Of a stretch of 45,151 nt of DNA, positions 15,913 through 22,963 are shown one piece after another. A model generated the notes under the pieces. It made no database searches. It was not told the origin of the DNA and saw nothing but the letters and a program-made list of their open reading frames with translations. A program made the translations under genes and the position numbers. Each line of letters opens with the position of its first letter. Positions within the stretch are counted from its first letter, which is position 1. The DNA comes from JACVRW01 sp046735115 (GTDB lineage: Bacteria; Actinomycetota; Thermoleophilia; Solirubrobacterales; Thermoleophilaceae), in contig JBKPSR010000042.1 in assembly GCA_046735115.1 (NCBI GenBank), forward strand, positions 1-45,151, written 5' to 3'.

Positions 15913-18557
15913 GCTCGCCTCCCGGCGGGCACCCGCAGCGCGTCGTGGACCGGCCGCGCGGGCGCCTCCGCCGGCACGAAGCGCGACGTGGACTTGCGTT
16001 CGGCGGTTCGGCCCGCGCGAACGGGTGCATCGGCCGCGCGGGTGGCGGCGGCGGCCGCACGCAGGCACTCGGCGCCGCCGCCGACCCCCAGCAGCACGCC
16101 AACAGAGGCGATCACCCCGGCCGCGGACAAGGCTCCGTCGATCGCGGCGCATACCGCGAGAACGAGCAGCACGGGGACCCCCGTCGTGACAGCGGGGGCA
16201 AGGCACGGCCAGATGCGGAGGCGGAGCTCCTGACGGCCCCAGCCGTGCTCCTCGAGAGCGGCCCGCAGCCGCACCGCGCCGAGCGCGCCGGCCGCCACCT
16301 CGAGATCCCAGCGGGCGACCTCGGCGCCACGGCGAACGCGGGCGCCGCTCCGGCGCAGGTCGGACTCGATCGCCCCCACGCGCTGCTGCACCGAACCCCA
16401 CTGCTCGAGCCAGACCCGCGTCGTGCGCGGGCCCGGGAGCGCCGCACCGGGCAACTCCGGGCGTCGCCATGGCGAGAGCCCGTGCCCGAGCCGCCCGGCG
16501 AGGCGTGCTGCCGGCTGGAGCAGGTGCAGCAGGGCGGTGAGCGCTCGCCGCCGGAGGCGCCCGCGGTGAGGCACCCCCAGACCGCGGAAGTCGGCACGCA
16601 GCGCACCGCCGACAGCGTGCGCGACCAGCATCGCGCCCGCCAGGACTAGCAGTGGCAGCGCCGCCAGCAGCGGCGTCCACATGAGCCCGGCGGCGGATAC
16701 GGCCGCGAGCGCCAGGACGACGAGGTACCACTCTGGGGCGCCGGCAAGGGATGGCATGCCTCCGTCGACCGGCTCAAGCCGTTGTTGGAACGCGCCGGTG
16801 CCCCACACGCCGTAGTACACGCGCGACCGGCGCAGCATGCCCGACGCGCCGCGCCCGTAGAGCCGCCCGGCCCACGTGAGCTGGCCCACGGCGTTGTACT
16901 TCTCGGGCCACTTACGCTCGAGTAGCGCCTCGGCGCGCCCGTAACCGCGCTGCTGGCGCCAGAAGCCGCGCACGGTCGCGCGCCGGCGGTGCCAGACGAG
17001 CGCGGCCGGGTGAAACCCGATCGTCCCGCCGCGCTCCTGTACGCGCCAGCAGATATCCACATCGTCGCCGGCGACGCGGAACCGCTCATCGAAGCCTCCG
17101 ACCGCCTCGAGCGCCTCGCGCCGGAAGGCCATGTTGCAGCCGGGGATGTGCTCAGCAATGCGGTCCGATAGCAGCACATGCGCCGGGCCGCCCGGCGTGT
17201 TCGCGACGCAGGCGGCCCGCTCGCCGTCGGTCGGCGGCGGCAGATTCGGCCCGCCGACGGCGGCGTGGTCGGTGTCGACGAACGCCGCTGCGAGGAAGGC
17301 GAGCCAGTCCGGGTCGGGCACCGCGTCGTCGTCGATGTAGGCGACGATCTCGCCGGTCGCCGCAGCCAGGCCCTCGTTTCGCGCGGCGCTGAGGCCGCGG
17401 TTGGGCATGCTGATCAGCCGGACGTCGTGACGGCGAGCGATCTCCGCGGAGTCGTCGCTTGACCCGTCGTCGACGACGATGACTTTGTAAGCCGGGTAGT
17501 TGAGCCGCGCCAAGCCGTGCAGGCACTCATCGAGCGTCCGGGCGCCGTTGTGGGTGCATACGACGATGGAGAAGCTCGGCGATTCTCGTAGGCCGGCGAC
17601 CGGCACGGCTGCGAACGCGGCCCCGACCGACGCGAGGGCGGGCTTGGGACGACGGTCTCGGTCGGTGACCCCGAAGTCCCAGTCGACCACCTCGTGTCCG
17701 CCGCGGTGCCACTCGTCCGTCCATGCGAATACGAAGGCGCCGGCGCAGCCGTTGCGGAAGGCGGCGCGTGTCTGCCCCTCGAGCACACGGGCCTGCTGCC
17801 GTTCGCCGTGACGGCGACTGTCGAACCCGATCTCGGCCATGACGAGCGGCCGCTCCCCGGCGAGGCTCTGCAGCCTGACGAGGTAACCGTCCATCGCCTC
17901 CTCGTCCTCGAGGTAGACGTTGAACGCGAGGAAGTCGAGGAACGGGAGCCGGAGATACTCCGTGCTCGGGAAGTTGACGTACGTCACAAGCGCTTCCGCC
18001 TCGATCGCCTTCACCGCCGTGGCCAGCCGGCGCAGGAAGCGCTCGACGCGGCGCCGGCCGTGCCAGCGCACGATCGACGCAGGGATCTCGTTCGCGATCG
18101 CGTAGCCGAGCAGCGCGGGATGGCCGGCGCAGGCGGACACGGACGCCCGCACGCGCTCGACGATCGAGGCCGCTCGGCGACGCTCGTCGAGGAAGGCGAC
18201 ATGGTGCTCCCAGGGCAGACCTACGAGGACCCAGATCCCGTGCTCCGCTGCCAGGTCGAGCAGCCAGCGCGGCGGCACGGTGTACGTGCGAACGGCGTTG
18301 AGGCCGGCGGCAGCCATGGCGACGAGGTCGGTGGCGACCTGTTCTTGTGTGCCGTATTGATGGCCCCGCTCGTCGGGTGCAAAGGTGCCATAGGTCACGC
18401 CGCGCAGCCAGAGGCGCTCCTCGCCGACGGCCAGAAACTTGCCGTCAACTCGCGGGCGGCCGGCGCCCGGGCATGGGCCAAGCTCCTGTCGTACCCGGGG
18501 CGGGGGGGCACAGGAGCGGACGGCAGAAGGGATGCGACCAGGGGGCGAGGCCAACAT
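15909..18557 (-). CDS. Glycoside hydrolase (clan GH-A-like)-GT2 membrane fusion
   Basis: 882 aa. Residues ~35-320 resemble a (beta/alpha)8 glycosidase: LRGVTYGTFAPDERG, GLNAVRTYTVPPRWLLDLA, the acid/base-type Glu in IANEIPAS (about 154) and a nucleophile-type Glu in LVMAEIGFDS (about 241). Residues ~327-560 are a GT2 domain: IVVCTHNGARTLDECLHGL, VIVVDDGSSDDS, YIDDDAVPDPDWL, GCNMAFRREALEAVGGF and AGDDVDICW. Two hydrophobic stretches follow (~609-650 and ~789-825), so it is probably membrane-anchored. It is the first gene of the operon. The start is uncertain: ATG 18557 is the best nearby in-frame start but lacks a clear Shine-Dalgarno, and the frame is open further upstream to 18734. The GH part may act as a glycan-binding or transglycosylating unit. 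Confidence 0.75.
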   Translation of the reverse strand: MLASPPGRIPSAVRSCAPPPRVRQELGPCPGAGRPRVDGKFLAVGEERLWLRGVTYGTFAPDERGHQYGTQEQVATDLVAMAAAGLNAVRTYTVPPRWLLDLAAEHGIWVLVGLPWEHHVAFLDERRRAASIVERVRASVSACAGHPALLGYAIANEIPASIVRWHGRRRVERFLRRLATAVKAIEAEALVTYVNFPSTEYLRLPFLDFLAFNVYLEDEEAMDGYLVRLQSLAGERPLVMAEIGFDSRRHGERQQARVLEGQTRAAFRNGCAGAFVFAWTDEWHRGGHEVVDWDFGVTDRDRRPKPALASVGAAFAAVPVAGLRESPSFSIVVCTHNGARTLDECLHGLARLNYPAYKVIVVDDGSSDDSAEIARRHDVRLISMPNRGLSAARNEGLAAATGEIVAYIDDDAVPDPDWLAFLAAAFVDTDHAAVGGPNLPPPTDGERAACVANTPGGPAHVLLSDRIAEHIPGCNMAFRREALEAVGGFDERFRVAGDDVDICWRVQERGGTIGFHPAALVWHRRRATVRGFWRQQRGYGRAEALLERKWPEKYNAVGQLTWAGRLYGRGASGMLRRSRVYYGVWGTGAFQQRLEPVDGGMPSLAGAPEWYLVVLALAAVSAAGLMWTPLLAALPLLVLAGAMLVAHAVGGALRADFRGLGVPHRGRLRRRALTALLHLLQPAARLAGRLGHGLSPWRRPELPGAALPGPRTTRVWLEQWGSVQQRVGAIESDLRRSGARVRRGAEVARWDLEVAAGALGAVRLRAALEEHGWGRQELRLRIWPCLAPAVTTGVPVLLVLAVCAAIDGALSAAGVIASVGVLLGVGGGAECLRAAAAATRAADAPVRAGRTAERKSTSRFVPAEAPARPVHDALRVPAGRRA

Positions 18558-18760
18558 TGCTGGAGTCGGGAGCCCCAAGCGGCGCCTTGAATTCGAAGTA
18601 AGCGCACGAACCTGGACGGACGATCGAGCCCGCTCGCGGGCGAGCGCAGGAATCGCGACGGTTCCGCCGCCAAGGCCACAGAAAGGCTTCAGCCGGCCAG
18701 GGTTGCGCACCGCAGCCCGGGCCCGGGAGCCCATCCAGGTGGCCAGACATCCGAGGACGG

Positions 18761-18900
18761 ATGTACGAGTGGCGTTGTCGGCGGCGGACAGCTGCCCGTC
18801 GGACAGGTTCCGCCAGTCCGCGGAGGCGACCGCCGAGGACCTCGCGCAGCTGCGGCCGCATGCAGACCTGCCTCAGCTGCCGCGAGGAATTCCACCTGGG
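18761..18900 (+). pseudogene. Decayed copy of the sigma-factor zinc-finger tail
   Basis: DNA from TACGAG (18764) onward aligns with the zinc-finger region of the sigma gene at about 218-345, in the same orientation. GAGGACCTCGCGC is identical, and the H-x3-C-x2-C coding stretch is nearly so. A 2-nt deletion between CTGCGGCCG and CATGCAGACC breaks the frame: upstream reads AEDLAQLRPH, and only the next frame gives MQTCLSCREEFH. There is also an insertion of roughly 30 nt before the block. No start, sigma region or long tail remains, so this is a fragment. Confidence 0.65.
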
Positions 18901-18942
18901 CGCGCTCGCGAGCCCGCGACACGCTGGCGCGACGATACCCGC

Positions 18943-18981
18943 CACGCGCCGACCCCCGCGACGCTGGGGGGTCGGCGCGTG
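18943..18981. terminator. Strong 15-bp hairpin terminator
   Basis: A perfect 15-bp inverted repeat (CACGCGCCGACCCCC at 18943-18957 against GGGGGTCGGCGCGTG at 18967-18981) with a 9-nt loop, starting 8 nt past the stop of the small secreted gene. There is no U-tract, as is common in GC-rich Actinomycetota. It should end that transcript and may also block reading in the other direction. Confidence 0.75.
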
Positions 18982-18989
18982 TCCGGGCC

Positions 18990-19265
18990 TCAGGCAGCCT
19001 CGCGGCGTGAGGTGTTGAGCCGCGTCCGGGTCGCGGTAAGCACGAGGACGACGGCGAACGCCGCTCCGGCACCGAGTGCCGCGGCTCCCCATGCGAACTC
19101 CGAGTCTGTGGACGCGGCGGCCGTGTCTGCCTGGGGCGTCACCGCTGGGGCGTAGTCGCCGCCGGCGGAGTTCATGCTGTAGTCGACCTTGGCGTTGGCC
19201 GCCGGCGCGACGCAGAGCGCGAGCACGACAGCGAGTGCGGCGAAAATGCGCCTGGCTGAGTTCAT
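18990..19265 (-). CDS. Small secreted/membrane-anchored protein
   Basis: 91 aa with no family I recognise. The N-terminus is a signal peptide: basic SARR, hydrophobic IFAALAVVLALCVAPAA, and an ANA cleavage site. A short exposed Thr/Ala/Ser-rich part of about 35 residues follows, then a membrane segment (WGAAALGAGAAFAVVLVLTA) and a basic cytoplasmic tail TRTRLNTSRREAA. The start at ATG 19265 is fixed by AAGGAGG 5 nt upstream (19271-19277); an in-frame upstream ATG at 19292 would spoil the signal peptide. It is transcribed away from the adjacent ECF sigma gene. Both promoters carry GTCACAA, so it is a likely target of that sigma factor. Confidence 0.7.
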   Translation of the reverse strand: MNSARRIFAALAVVLALCVAPAANAKVDYSMNSAGGDYAPAVTPQADTAAASTDSEFAWGAAALGAGAAFAVVLVLTATRTRLNTSRREAA

Positions 19266-19299
19266 CAGGGCCTCCTTGGGGTTGACATGCACCGCCTAA

Positions 19300-19385
19300 C
19301 TCGCGCCTCCGGCCATCTTGTGACCGAATTCGCGCAAATCGGCCGGATCCGAGAGGCTTGTCACAAAGCGCGCCCGATCCACGAG
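19300..19385. promoter_or_regulatory. Divergent promoter region with paired GTCACAA boxes
   Basis: Plus strand: TGTCACA at 19359-19365 then, 16 nt on, CGAG at 19382-19385. Minus strand: GGTCACA at 19325-19319 then, 15 nt on, CGAG at 19303-19300. Bipartite promoters starting TGTCACA are known for some ECF sigma groups (for example ECF41). The shared box upstream of both divergent genes suggests control by the adjacent ECF factor. On the plus side the inferred start point lies very close to the GTG start, which leaves little room for a leader. Confidence 0.4.
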
Positions 19386-19395
19386 GGAAGGGGCG

Positions 19396-19944
19396 GTGGT
19401 TTTGACTCAGTCGTGCAGCGATGACGAGCTGCTGACGGCTGGAGGCCCGGACGGGTTCGCGGTCTTCTATCGCCGGCACGTGGAAGCGATCCTGCGCTAC
19501 CACGCGCGCTGGGCGCGGGACGCTGAGGTCGCGGCCGACCTGACGGCGGAGACATTCGCCGCCGCATTGGAGGCGAAGCATCGGTTCAGCCCGGGAGGGC
19601 CGCCTGCACGCGCCTGGCTGTTCGGCATCGCCGTCAAAAAGCTCGCCGACTACCACCGGCGCGGGTACGCCGAGGATCGCGCTCGGCGGCGGCTTGGGAT
19701 GGAGCGCGTCGAGCCCACGGACGCGGACCTGCGCTGGATCGAGTCCCTGGCCGGCGACGTCGAGGTCGCAGAGTTCGTCGACGAGCTGCCAGACGACCAG
19801 CGCCTCGCCGTCACGGCCCGAGTGGTGGAAGAGCGCGATTACGAAGACATCGCCGCCGAGCTTCAGATCTCGACAGCGGGGGTGCGCAAGCGGGTGAGCC
19901 GGGGCCTGGCTGTGCTGAGGGGACGGGTGAGGGAGAGCCGATGA
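19396..19944 (+). CDS. ECF-type RNA polymerase sigma factor
   Basis: 182 aa, the usual ECF size. Region 2 runs from FAVFYRRHVEAILRY through the diagnostic DLTAETFAAALEA to ARAWLFGIAVKKLADYHRR. Region 4 is VDELPDDQRLAVTARVVE then YEDIAAELQISTAGVRKRVSR, a clear helix-turn-helix. The GTG start has GGGAAGGGG just upstream; a TTG two codons in is an alternative. The stop overlaps the ATG of the next gene (ATGA), the common arrangement for a sigma factor and its anti-sigma factor. It probably directs polymerase to its own promoter and to that of the divergent secreted gene in response to an envelope signal. Confidence 0.9.
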   Translation: MVLTQSCSDDELLTAGGPDGFAVFYRRHVEAILRYHARWARDAEVAADLTAETFAAALEAKHRFSPGGPPARAWLFGIAVKKLADYHRRGYAEDRARRRLGMERVEPTDADLRWIESLAGDVEVAEFVDELPDDQRLAVTARVVEERDYEDIAAELQISTAGVRKRVSRGLAVLRGRVRESR

Positions 19945-20942
19945 CCGACTTCGTGACAAGACTGGAAGCCGAGCTGCACAGCGCCGCTGTGCAGCGCGAG
20001 CGCTCGGGGCGCATGCGGAGTTTCGCGCTTCCTCGCCTGCGCGTCGCGCTCCGAGATGTCCCGGCGGCGGCTCTCGCGACGGTGCTGGTCGCGCTCGCAG
20101 TGGCCAGCGCCGCGATCATCCTTGCGGCGTCGCCGCAGCGTCCTGCCGACGCGGGCCTTCCGAGCACTCTGCGGGGCGTCTGGCGGGCGTCGCCCACGGA
20201 GCTGCGGCTGTACCCACGAGGGTCCGATCGCTGCGTGAAACTCGGGGTCGGTTCCTCGACTGCCTGCTACACGCTGGGAGACTCGGCGAATGAGGTCGCC
20301 CACGAGTGGGGCAGGCTCTCGGTCGACGGCCACCGGCTCACCCTGACGGGTGTGCAAGACTCGACACCGGGCGCCTATCGGTGGCGCATCGAGGGTGGCG
20401 CGCTCCGCTTGACAAAGCTCCGCGACTCCGTCTCCGCCCGGGTGCGCGCGCTCGTGACCACGCCGCTCCGATCCGTACACCCGGCGCGCGAGCGGGCAGG
20501 GCTCCCGACCGGCTGGGCCTCGCACCCGTTCAGTTCCCGACGCTTCGGCTATTCGCTAGCCATACCTGATCAGTGGTCCCTTGATACGAGTGGTCCGACT
20601 GACCGGTTCGCGCTGCAACTGTCGCCCGTCACCCTGCCCAGCGTCTCGGTCGCGGCGCAAAAGCTCTCACCTGGTACGACTCCCGCCGAGTGGACGGCGA
20701 TGTTCGACAGCCGGCTCGGATCGGCAGCGTGTGCGCCCTACGACTTCCGGCGCCTGATCATCGCGGGCACGAAGTCCAAGGTCTCGGTCTACCGCCACTG
20801 CGGTGATCCAAACCGGCAAGTGGTCAGTTTCATCTACAACGGACGAGGCTACGGCGTGATCTGGCGCGGTAAGAGCACCGCGCCCGAGCGCGACTATCGG
20901 CTGTTCGACGCGCTCCTAAAGACCTTCGACTTGTCGCGCTGA
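19941..20942 (+). CDS. Probable membrane-bound anti-sigma factor
   Basis: 333 aa, one membrane segment at about 44-64 (AAALATVLVALAVASAAIIL). The ~43-residue cytoplasmic N-terminus (TDFVTRLEAELHSAAVQRER) is helical but has no HxxxCxxC zinc motif. About 270 residues face outward; the first part is a compact beta-rich domain (RGVWRASPTELRLYPRG, GAYRWRIEGGALRLTKL), the second (RRFGYSLAIPDQWSLD) resembles PsbP-like or lipoprotein folds. The 4-nt overlap with the sigma gene and the topology are the reasons for the anti-sigma call; the sequence itself carries no classical anti-sigma signature. The outer domains could sense an envelope ligand or stress. Confidence 0.6.
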   Translation: MTDFVTRLEAELHSAAVQRERSGRMRSFALPRLRVALRDVPAAALATVLVALAVASAAIILAASPQRPADAGLPSTLRGVWRASPTELRLYPRGSDRCVKLGVGSSTACYTLGDSANEVAHEWGRLSVDGHRLTLTGVQDSTPGAYRWRIEGGALRLTKLRDSVSARVRALVTTPLRSVHPARERAGLPTGWASHPFSSRRFGYSLAIPDQWSLDTSGPTDRFALQLSPVTLPSVSVAAQKLSPGTTPAEWTAMFDSRLGSAACAPYDFRRLIIAGTKSKVSVYRHCGDPNRQVVSFIYNGRGYGVIWRGKSTAPERDYRLFDALLKTFDLSR

Positions 20943-20967
20943 CCGGCAGTCCGCTTCGGGGAGATCC

Positions 20968-21462
20968 CTAGTCGCCCGCCCTGGCACCGACCTCGGCCGC
21001 CCGGCGAGCCGTCGGCGTACTCGGCTCCACGTGGAGCGGGCCCTCCGCGGGATCCTGCCCCGGTGGCGAGAGGCGCGCTACGCGGATCGGCTCGAGCGCC
21101 TCGCGGAGCGCGACCTCCGGCCTGCGCCGCCGGACCCGCTGCACGACCTGCTTGATGCGTGTCAGCACGCGCAGGCGGGCTCCGACCAGGAGCAGCACGA
21201 TGCCGATGGCGAAGTAGAGGGCGGCGTCCGAGCCGGTGCGAGGAAGCTGGCCGCCCGTCGTGCCCGGCGCCTGGGTCGTGGGCGTCGTGGTGGTGGGCTC
21301 CTCGCCGGGCTGCTGCGGCTGCCCGCCGGGCTCCTGGGGCCCGCCTGTGGGCGGCTCGGGCTCCTGGGCAAATGCGGAGGTTGCGACGGCGAGCGTGAAG
21401 GGCATCGAGAGGGCCACGGCGGTCAGCACGAGAACCGCGGCAACGGATGAGGGACGGCGCAT
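20968..21462 (-). CDS. LPXTG-like surface protein with long tail
   Basis: 164 aa. Signal peptide (RRPSSVAAVLVLTAVALS...TSAFA), a Pro/Gly/Thr/Gln-rich exposed spacer, then LPRTG at 73-77, a membrane segment (LYFAIGIVLLLVGA) and Arg-rich residues, the order of a sortase substrate. Sortase substrates normally end within a few residues of the basic tail; here about 65 more residues follow (RIKQVVQRVRRRR, then an acidic/Pro end). It may be a sorted protein with an unusual cytoplasmic tail or a membrane protein with a chance LPXTG. A GTG at 21507, preceded by AGGA, is an alternative start that adds 15 residues. The stop lies 25 nt from the convergent anti-sigma gene. Confidence 0.65.
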   Translation of the reverse strand: MRRPSSVAAVLVLTAVALSMPFTLAVATSAFAQEPEPPTGGPQEPGGQPQQPGEEPTTTTPTTQAPGTTGGQLPRTGSDAALYFAIGIVLLLVGARLRVLTRIKQVVQRVRRRRPEVALREALEPIRVARLSPPGQDPAEGPLHVEPSTPTARRAAEVGARAGD

Positions 21463-21528
21463 GCCGGGCGATTTCGGGGCGCGCCCGCCCGCCCCTTCTC
21501 TTTGCACGCGATCCTGCGCGGGTCAGAT

Positions 21529-21588
21529 CGGACACTCGTACGCATCCGGCGGGCAATCCGGACACTCGTACGCATCCGGCGGGCAATC
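21529..21588. repeat. Two perfect 30-bp tandem repeats upstream of the TetR gene
   Basis: Units at 21529-21558 and 21559-21588 are identical, starting CGGACACTCG and ending CGGGCAATC; a short GGCAATCG echo follows. Each unit has a central CGTACG palindrome flanked by CGGA and TCCG. They lie 53-112 nt before the TetR start, in the gap between divergent genes. The position suits a regulator binding site. Confidence 0.8.
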
Positions 21589-21604
21589 GGCAATCGTTAC
21601 TATC

Positions 21605-21632
21605 GACCATCGGTCAACAACACCTGTAGAGT
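21605..21632 (+). promoter_or_regulatory. Candidate TetR operator and leaderless -10
   Basis: Inverted repeat GACC-ATC-GGTC (21605-21615) lies in the -35 region. TAGAGT (21627-21632) is a -10-like box 8 nt before the TTG start. With no Shine-Dalgarno this suggests a leaderless, autoregulated transcript. Confidence 0.4.
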
Positions 21633-21640
21633 CAACGCAG

Positions 21641-22255
21641 TTGTCTGGACCCGCCTACACCCGCCTGCAGGTCGACGAGCGGCGCCGGCAGCTGCTCGAG
21701 CTCGGCGCCAAGCTGTTCGCGACCCACTCCTACGCCGAGCTGTCGATGGCGAAGATCGCGGGCGAGGCGGGCATCTCCAAGGCGCTCCTCTACCACTACT
21801 TCCCGAGCAAGCAGGACTTCTTCGTGGCGACGCTCCAGCAGGGCGCCGAGGAGATCGCCCGGCGCACGCAGCCGGACCCCGACCTGCCGCCCTTCGAGGC
21901 CCTCGCGGGCAGCCTCGACGCCTTTCTCGGCTGGATCGAGGAGAACGAGACCGCCTACCGCAAGCTGATGGAGAGCGTCGGCAGCGTCCCCGAGGTGAGG
22001 GCGCTCGTTGACGGAATCCGTCACGCGACCTCGGCGCGCATCCTCGAGGGGATCGGCGCGGGCGACGCTCCGCCGGCCAAGCTGCGGGCGGCCGTCCGCG
22101 GGTGGCTCTGGTTCATGGACGGCGCGGTCCTCGACTGGCTCGAGCACCGCGACCTCTCGCGAGCGGAGCTGCGCGACTTCTTGCTCGGGTCGCTGGCCGG
22201 CTCCGTGATGGCCGCGGGCGAGGCGGAGCGCCTCAGCGGGGCCGGGTCCCCGTAG
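21641..22255 (+). CDS. TetR-family transcriptional regulator
   Basis: 204 aa. N-terminal DNA-binding domain: RRRQLLELGAKLFATHSYAE, then MAKIAGEAGISKALLYHYFP and SKQDFFVATL, a textbook TetR helix-turn-helix. The C-terminal helical part (LPPFEALAGSLDAFLGWIEE, FMDGAVLDWLEHRDLSRAEL) binds an unknown ligand. I chose TTG 21641 because translation upstream is repeat sequence and a -10-like TAGAGT sits 8 nt before it. Its last 23 nt overlap the end of the convergent MoaX gene. The targets may be itself and the divergent LPXTG-like gene; nearby mutase or carboxylase genes are further candidates. Confidence 0.85.
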   Translation: MSGPAYTRLQVDERRRQLLELGAKLFATHSYAELSMAKIAGEAGISKALLYHYFPSKQDFFVATLQQGAEEIARRTQPDPDLPPFEALAGSLDAFLGWIEENETAYRKLMESVGSVPEVRALVDGIRHATSARILEGIGAGDAPPAKLRAAVRGWLWFMDGAVLDWLEHRDLSRAELRDFLLGSLAGSVMAAGEAERLSGAGSP

Positions 22256-22883
22256 CCCAGCGACCCTCCTCGCCCTCGATCTCCTTCTTCCAGATCGGGG
22301 CCTCCGTCTTGACGCGGTCGATGATCTCGCGCGCGGCGGCGAACGCCTCGCCGCGGTGGGGCGCGGACACCGCCACGATCACGCTCGGGGCGGAGAGCGG
22401 CACGTCGCCCACGCGATGCTCCGCCGCCGCCGCGCAGAGGCCGTGGCTCACGATCGCCTCGCCGACGATCGCCCGCATTCGCTCCTCGGCCATCTCGGCG
22501 TAGGCCTCGTACTCGAGCCGGTCCACCTCACGCGTCACTCCCGAGAACGTCACGACCGCACCCGCGCGCGGGTCGCGCACGCGGGCCGCCAGGGCGTCCA
22601 GCGACAGCGGCTCGGCGCTCACGCGCACCCAGGGCGCGGCCGCGGTCGAGCCGCCGCTCACCGGCGGGATCAGCGCGAGCTCGTCGCCGGGGTCGAGCAC
22701 CTGGTCGCCGTCCGCGTACTCGCGGTTCACCGCCATGACGAGCGGAATGCCGTCGGCCAGCCCGGCGAGCGCCTCGCTGCGGAGCGCATCGCTTACGCGA
22801 GCGCCGTCGGGGAGCTCGAGCGTCAGCTCCGGCGCACCAGCGCGCTCACGCAACATCGCGAACAGGCGAACGGTGACCTCCAT
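22233..22883 (-). CDS. moaX: Fused molybdopterin synthase MoaD-MoaE (MoaX type)
   Basis: 216 aa. Residues 1-78 are MoaD (VTVRLFAMLRERAG ... ALIPPVSGG), ending in the Gly-Gly that must carry the thiocarboxylate. Residues ~85-216 are MoaE (GAVVTFSGVTR, the DRLEYEAY strand, HRVGDVPLS, APHRGEAFAA and the catalytic Lys motif PIWKKE). In separate form MoaD donates sulfur from its free C-terminal Gly to convert precursor Z (cPMP) to molybdopterin on MoaE. Fusion blocks that C-terminus, and Mycobacterium tuberculosis MoaX is known to need cleavage after the Gly-Gly. The ATG at 22883 follows a -10-like TAGCAT by 7 nt without a Shine-Dalgarno. No other molybdenum cofactor genes are in the window. Confidence 0.9.
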   Translation of the reverse strand: MEVTVRLFAMLRERAGAPELTLELPDGARVSDALRSEALAGLADGIPLVMAVNREYADGDQVLDPGDELALIPPVSGGSTAAAPWVRVSAEPLSLDALAARVRDPRAGAVVTFSGVTREVDRLEYEAYAEMAEERMRAIVGEAIVSHGLCAAAAEHRVGDVPLSAPSVIVAVSAPHRGEAFAAAREIIDRVKTEAPIWKKEIEGEEGRWATGTRPR

Positions 22884-22963
22884 ACGGCGGATGCTACGCC
22901 CGGGTGAAATCAAAGGCCCGCGGACACCGTCCGCTCGCGTGACGGCCGTATCCTTCAGCGCCG
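22884..22963. promoter_or_regulatory. Divergent leaderless promoters for moaX and the mutase
   Basis: Minus strand: TAGCAT (22896-22891) 7 nt before the moaX ATG. Plus strand: TATCCT (22949-22954) 9 nt before the mutase ATG. Neither gene has a Shine-Dalgarno. TANNNT boxes 7-10 nt before a start codon are the pattern of leaderless mRNAs in Actinomycetota. Confidence 0.5.

Larger units (their letters stand above)
18558..18989. other. 432-nt gap between the glycan operon and the small secreted gene
   Basis: No intact gene is supported. It should hold the promoter of the minus-strand glycan operon near its left end; I see no convincing -10/-35 pair. A 5-bp hairpin (GCCCG/CGGGC, 18628-18641) resembles the one at 974-987. 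The right half holds the decayed zinc-finger remnant and the strong terminator hairpin, listed separately. Confidence 0.6.

Noticed and set aside
18445..19959. 504-aa minus-strand open frame over the ECF sigma gene and intergenic region
   Set aside because: It is antisense to the sigma factor and runs through the zinc-finger remnant and terminator; no motif or plausible start.
21529..21588. CRISPR array
   Set aside because: The repeats are directly adjacent with no spacers, and there are only two copies.
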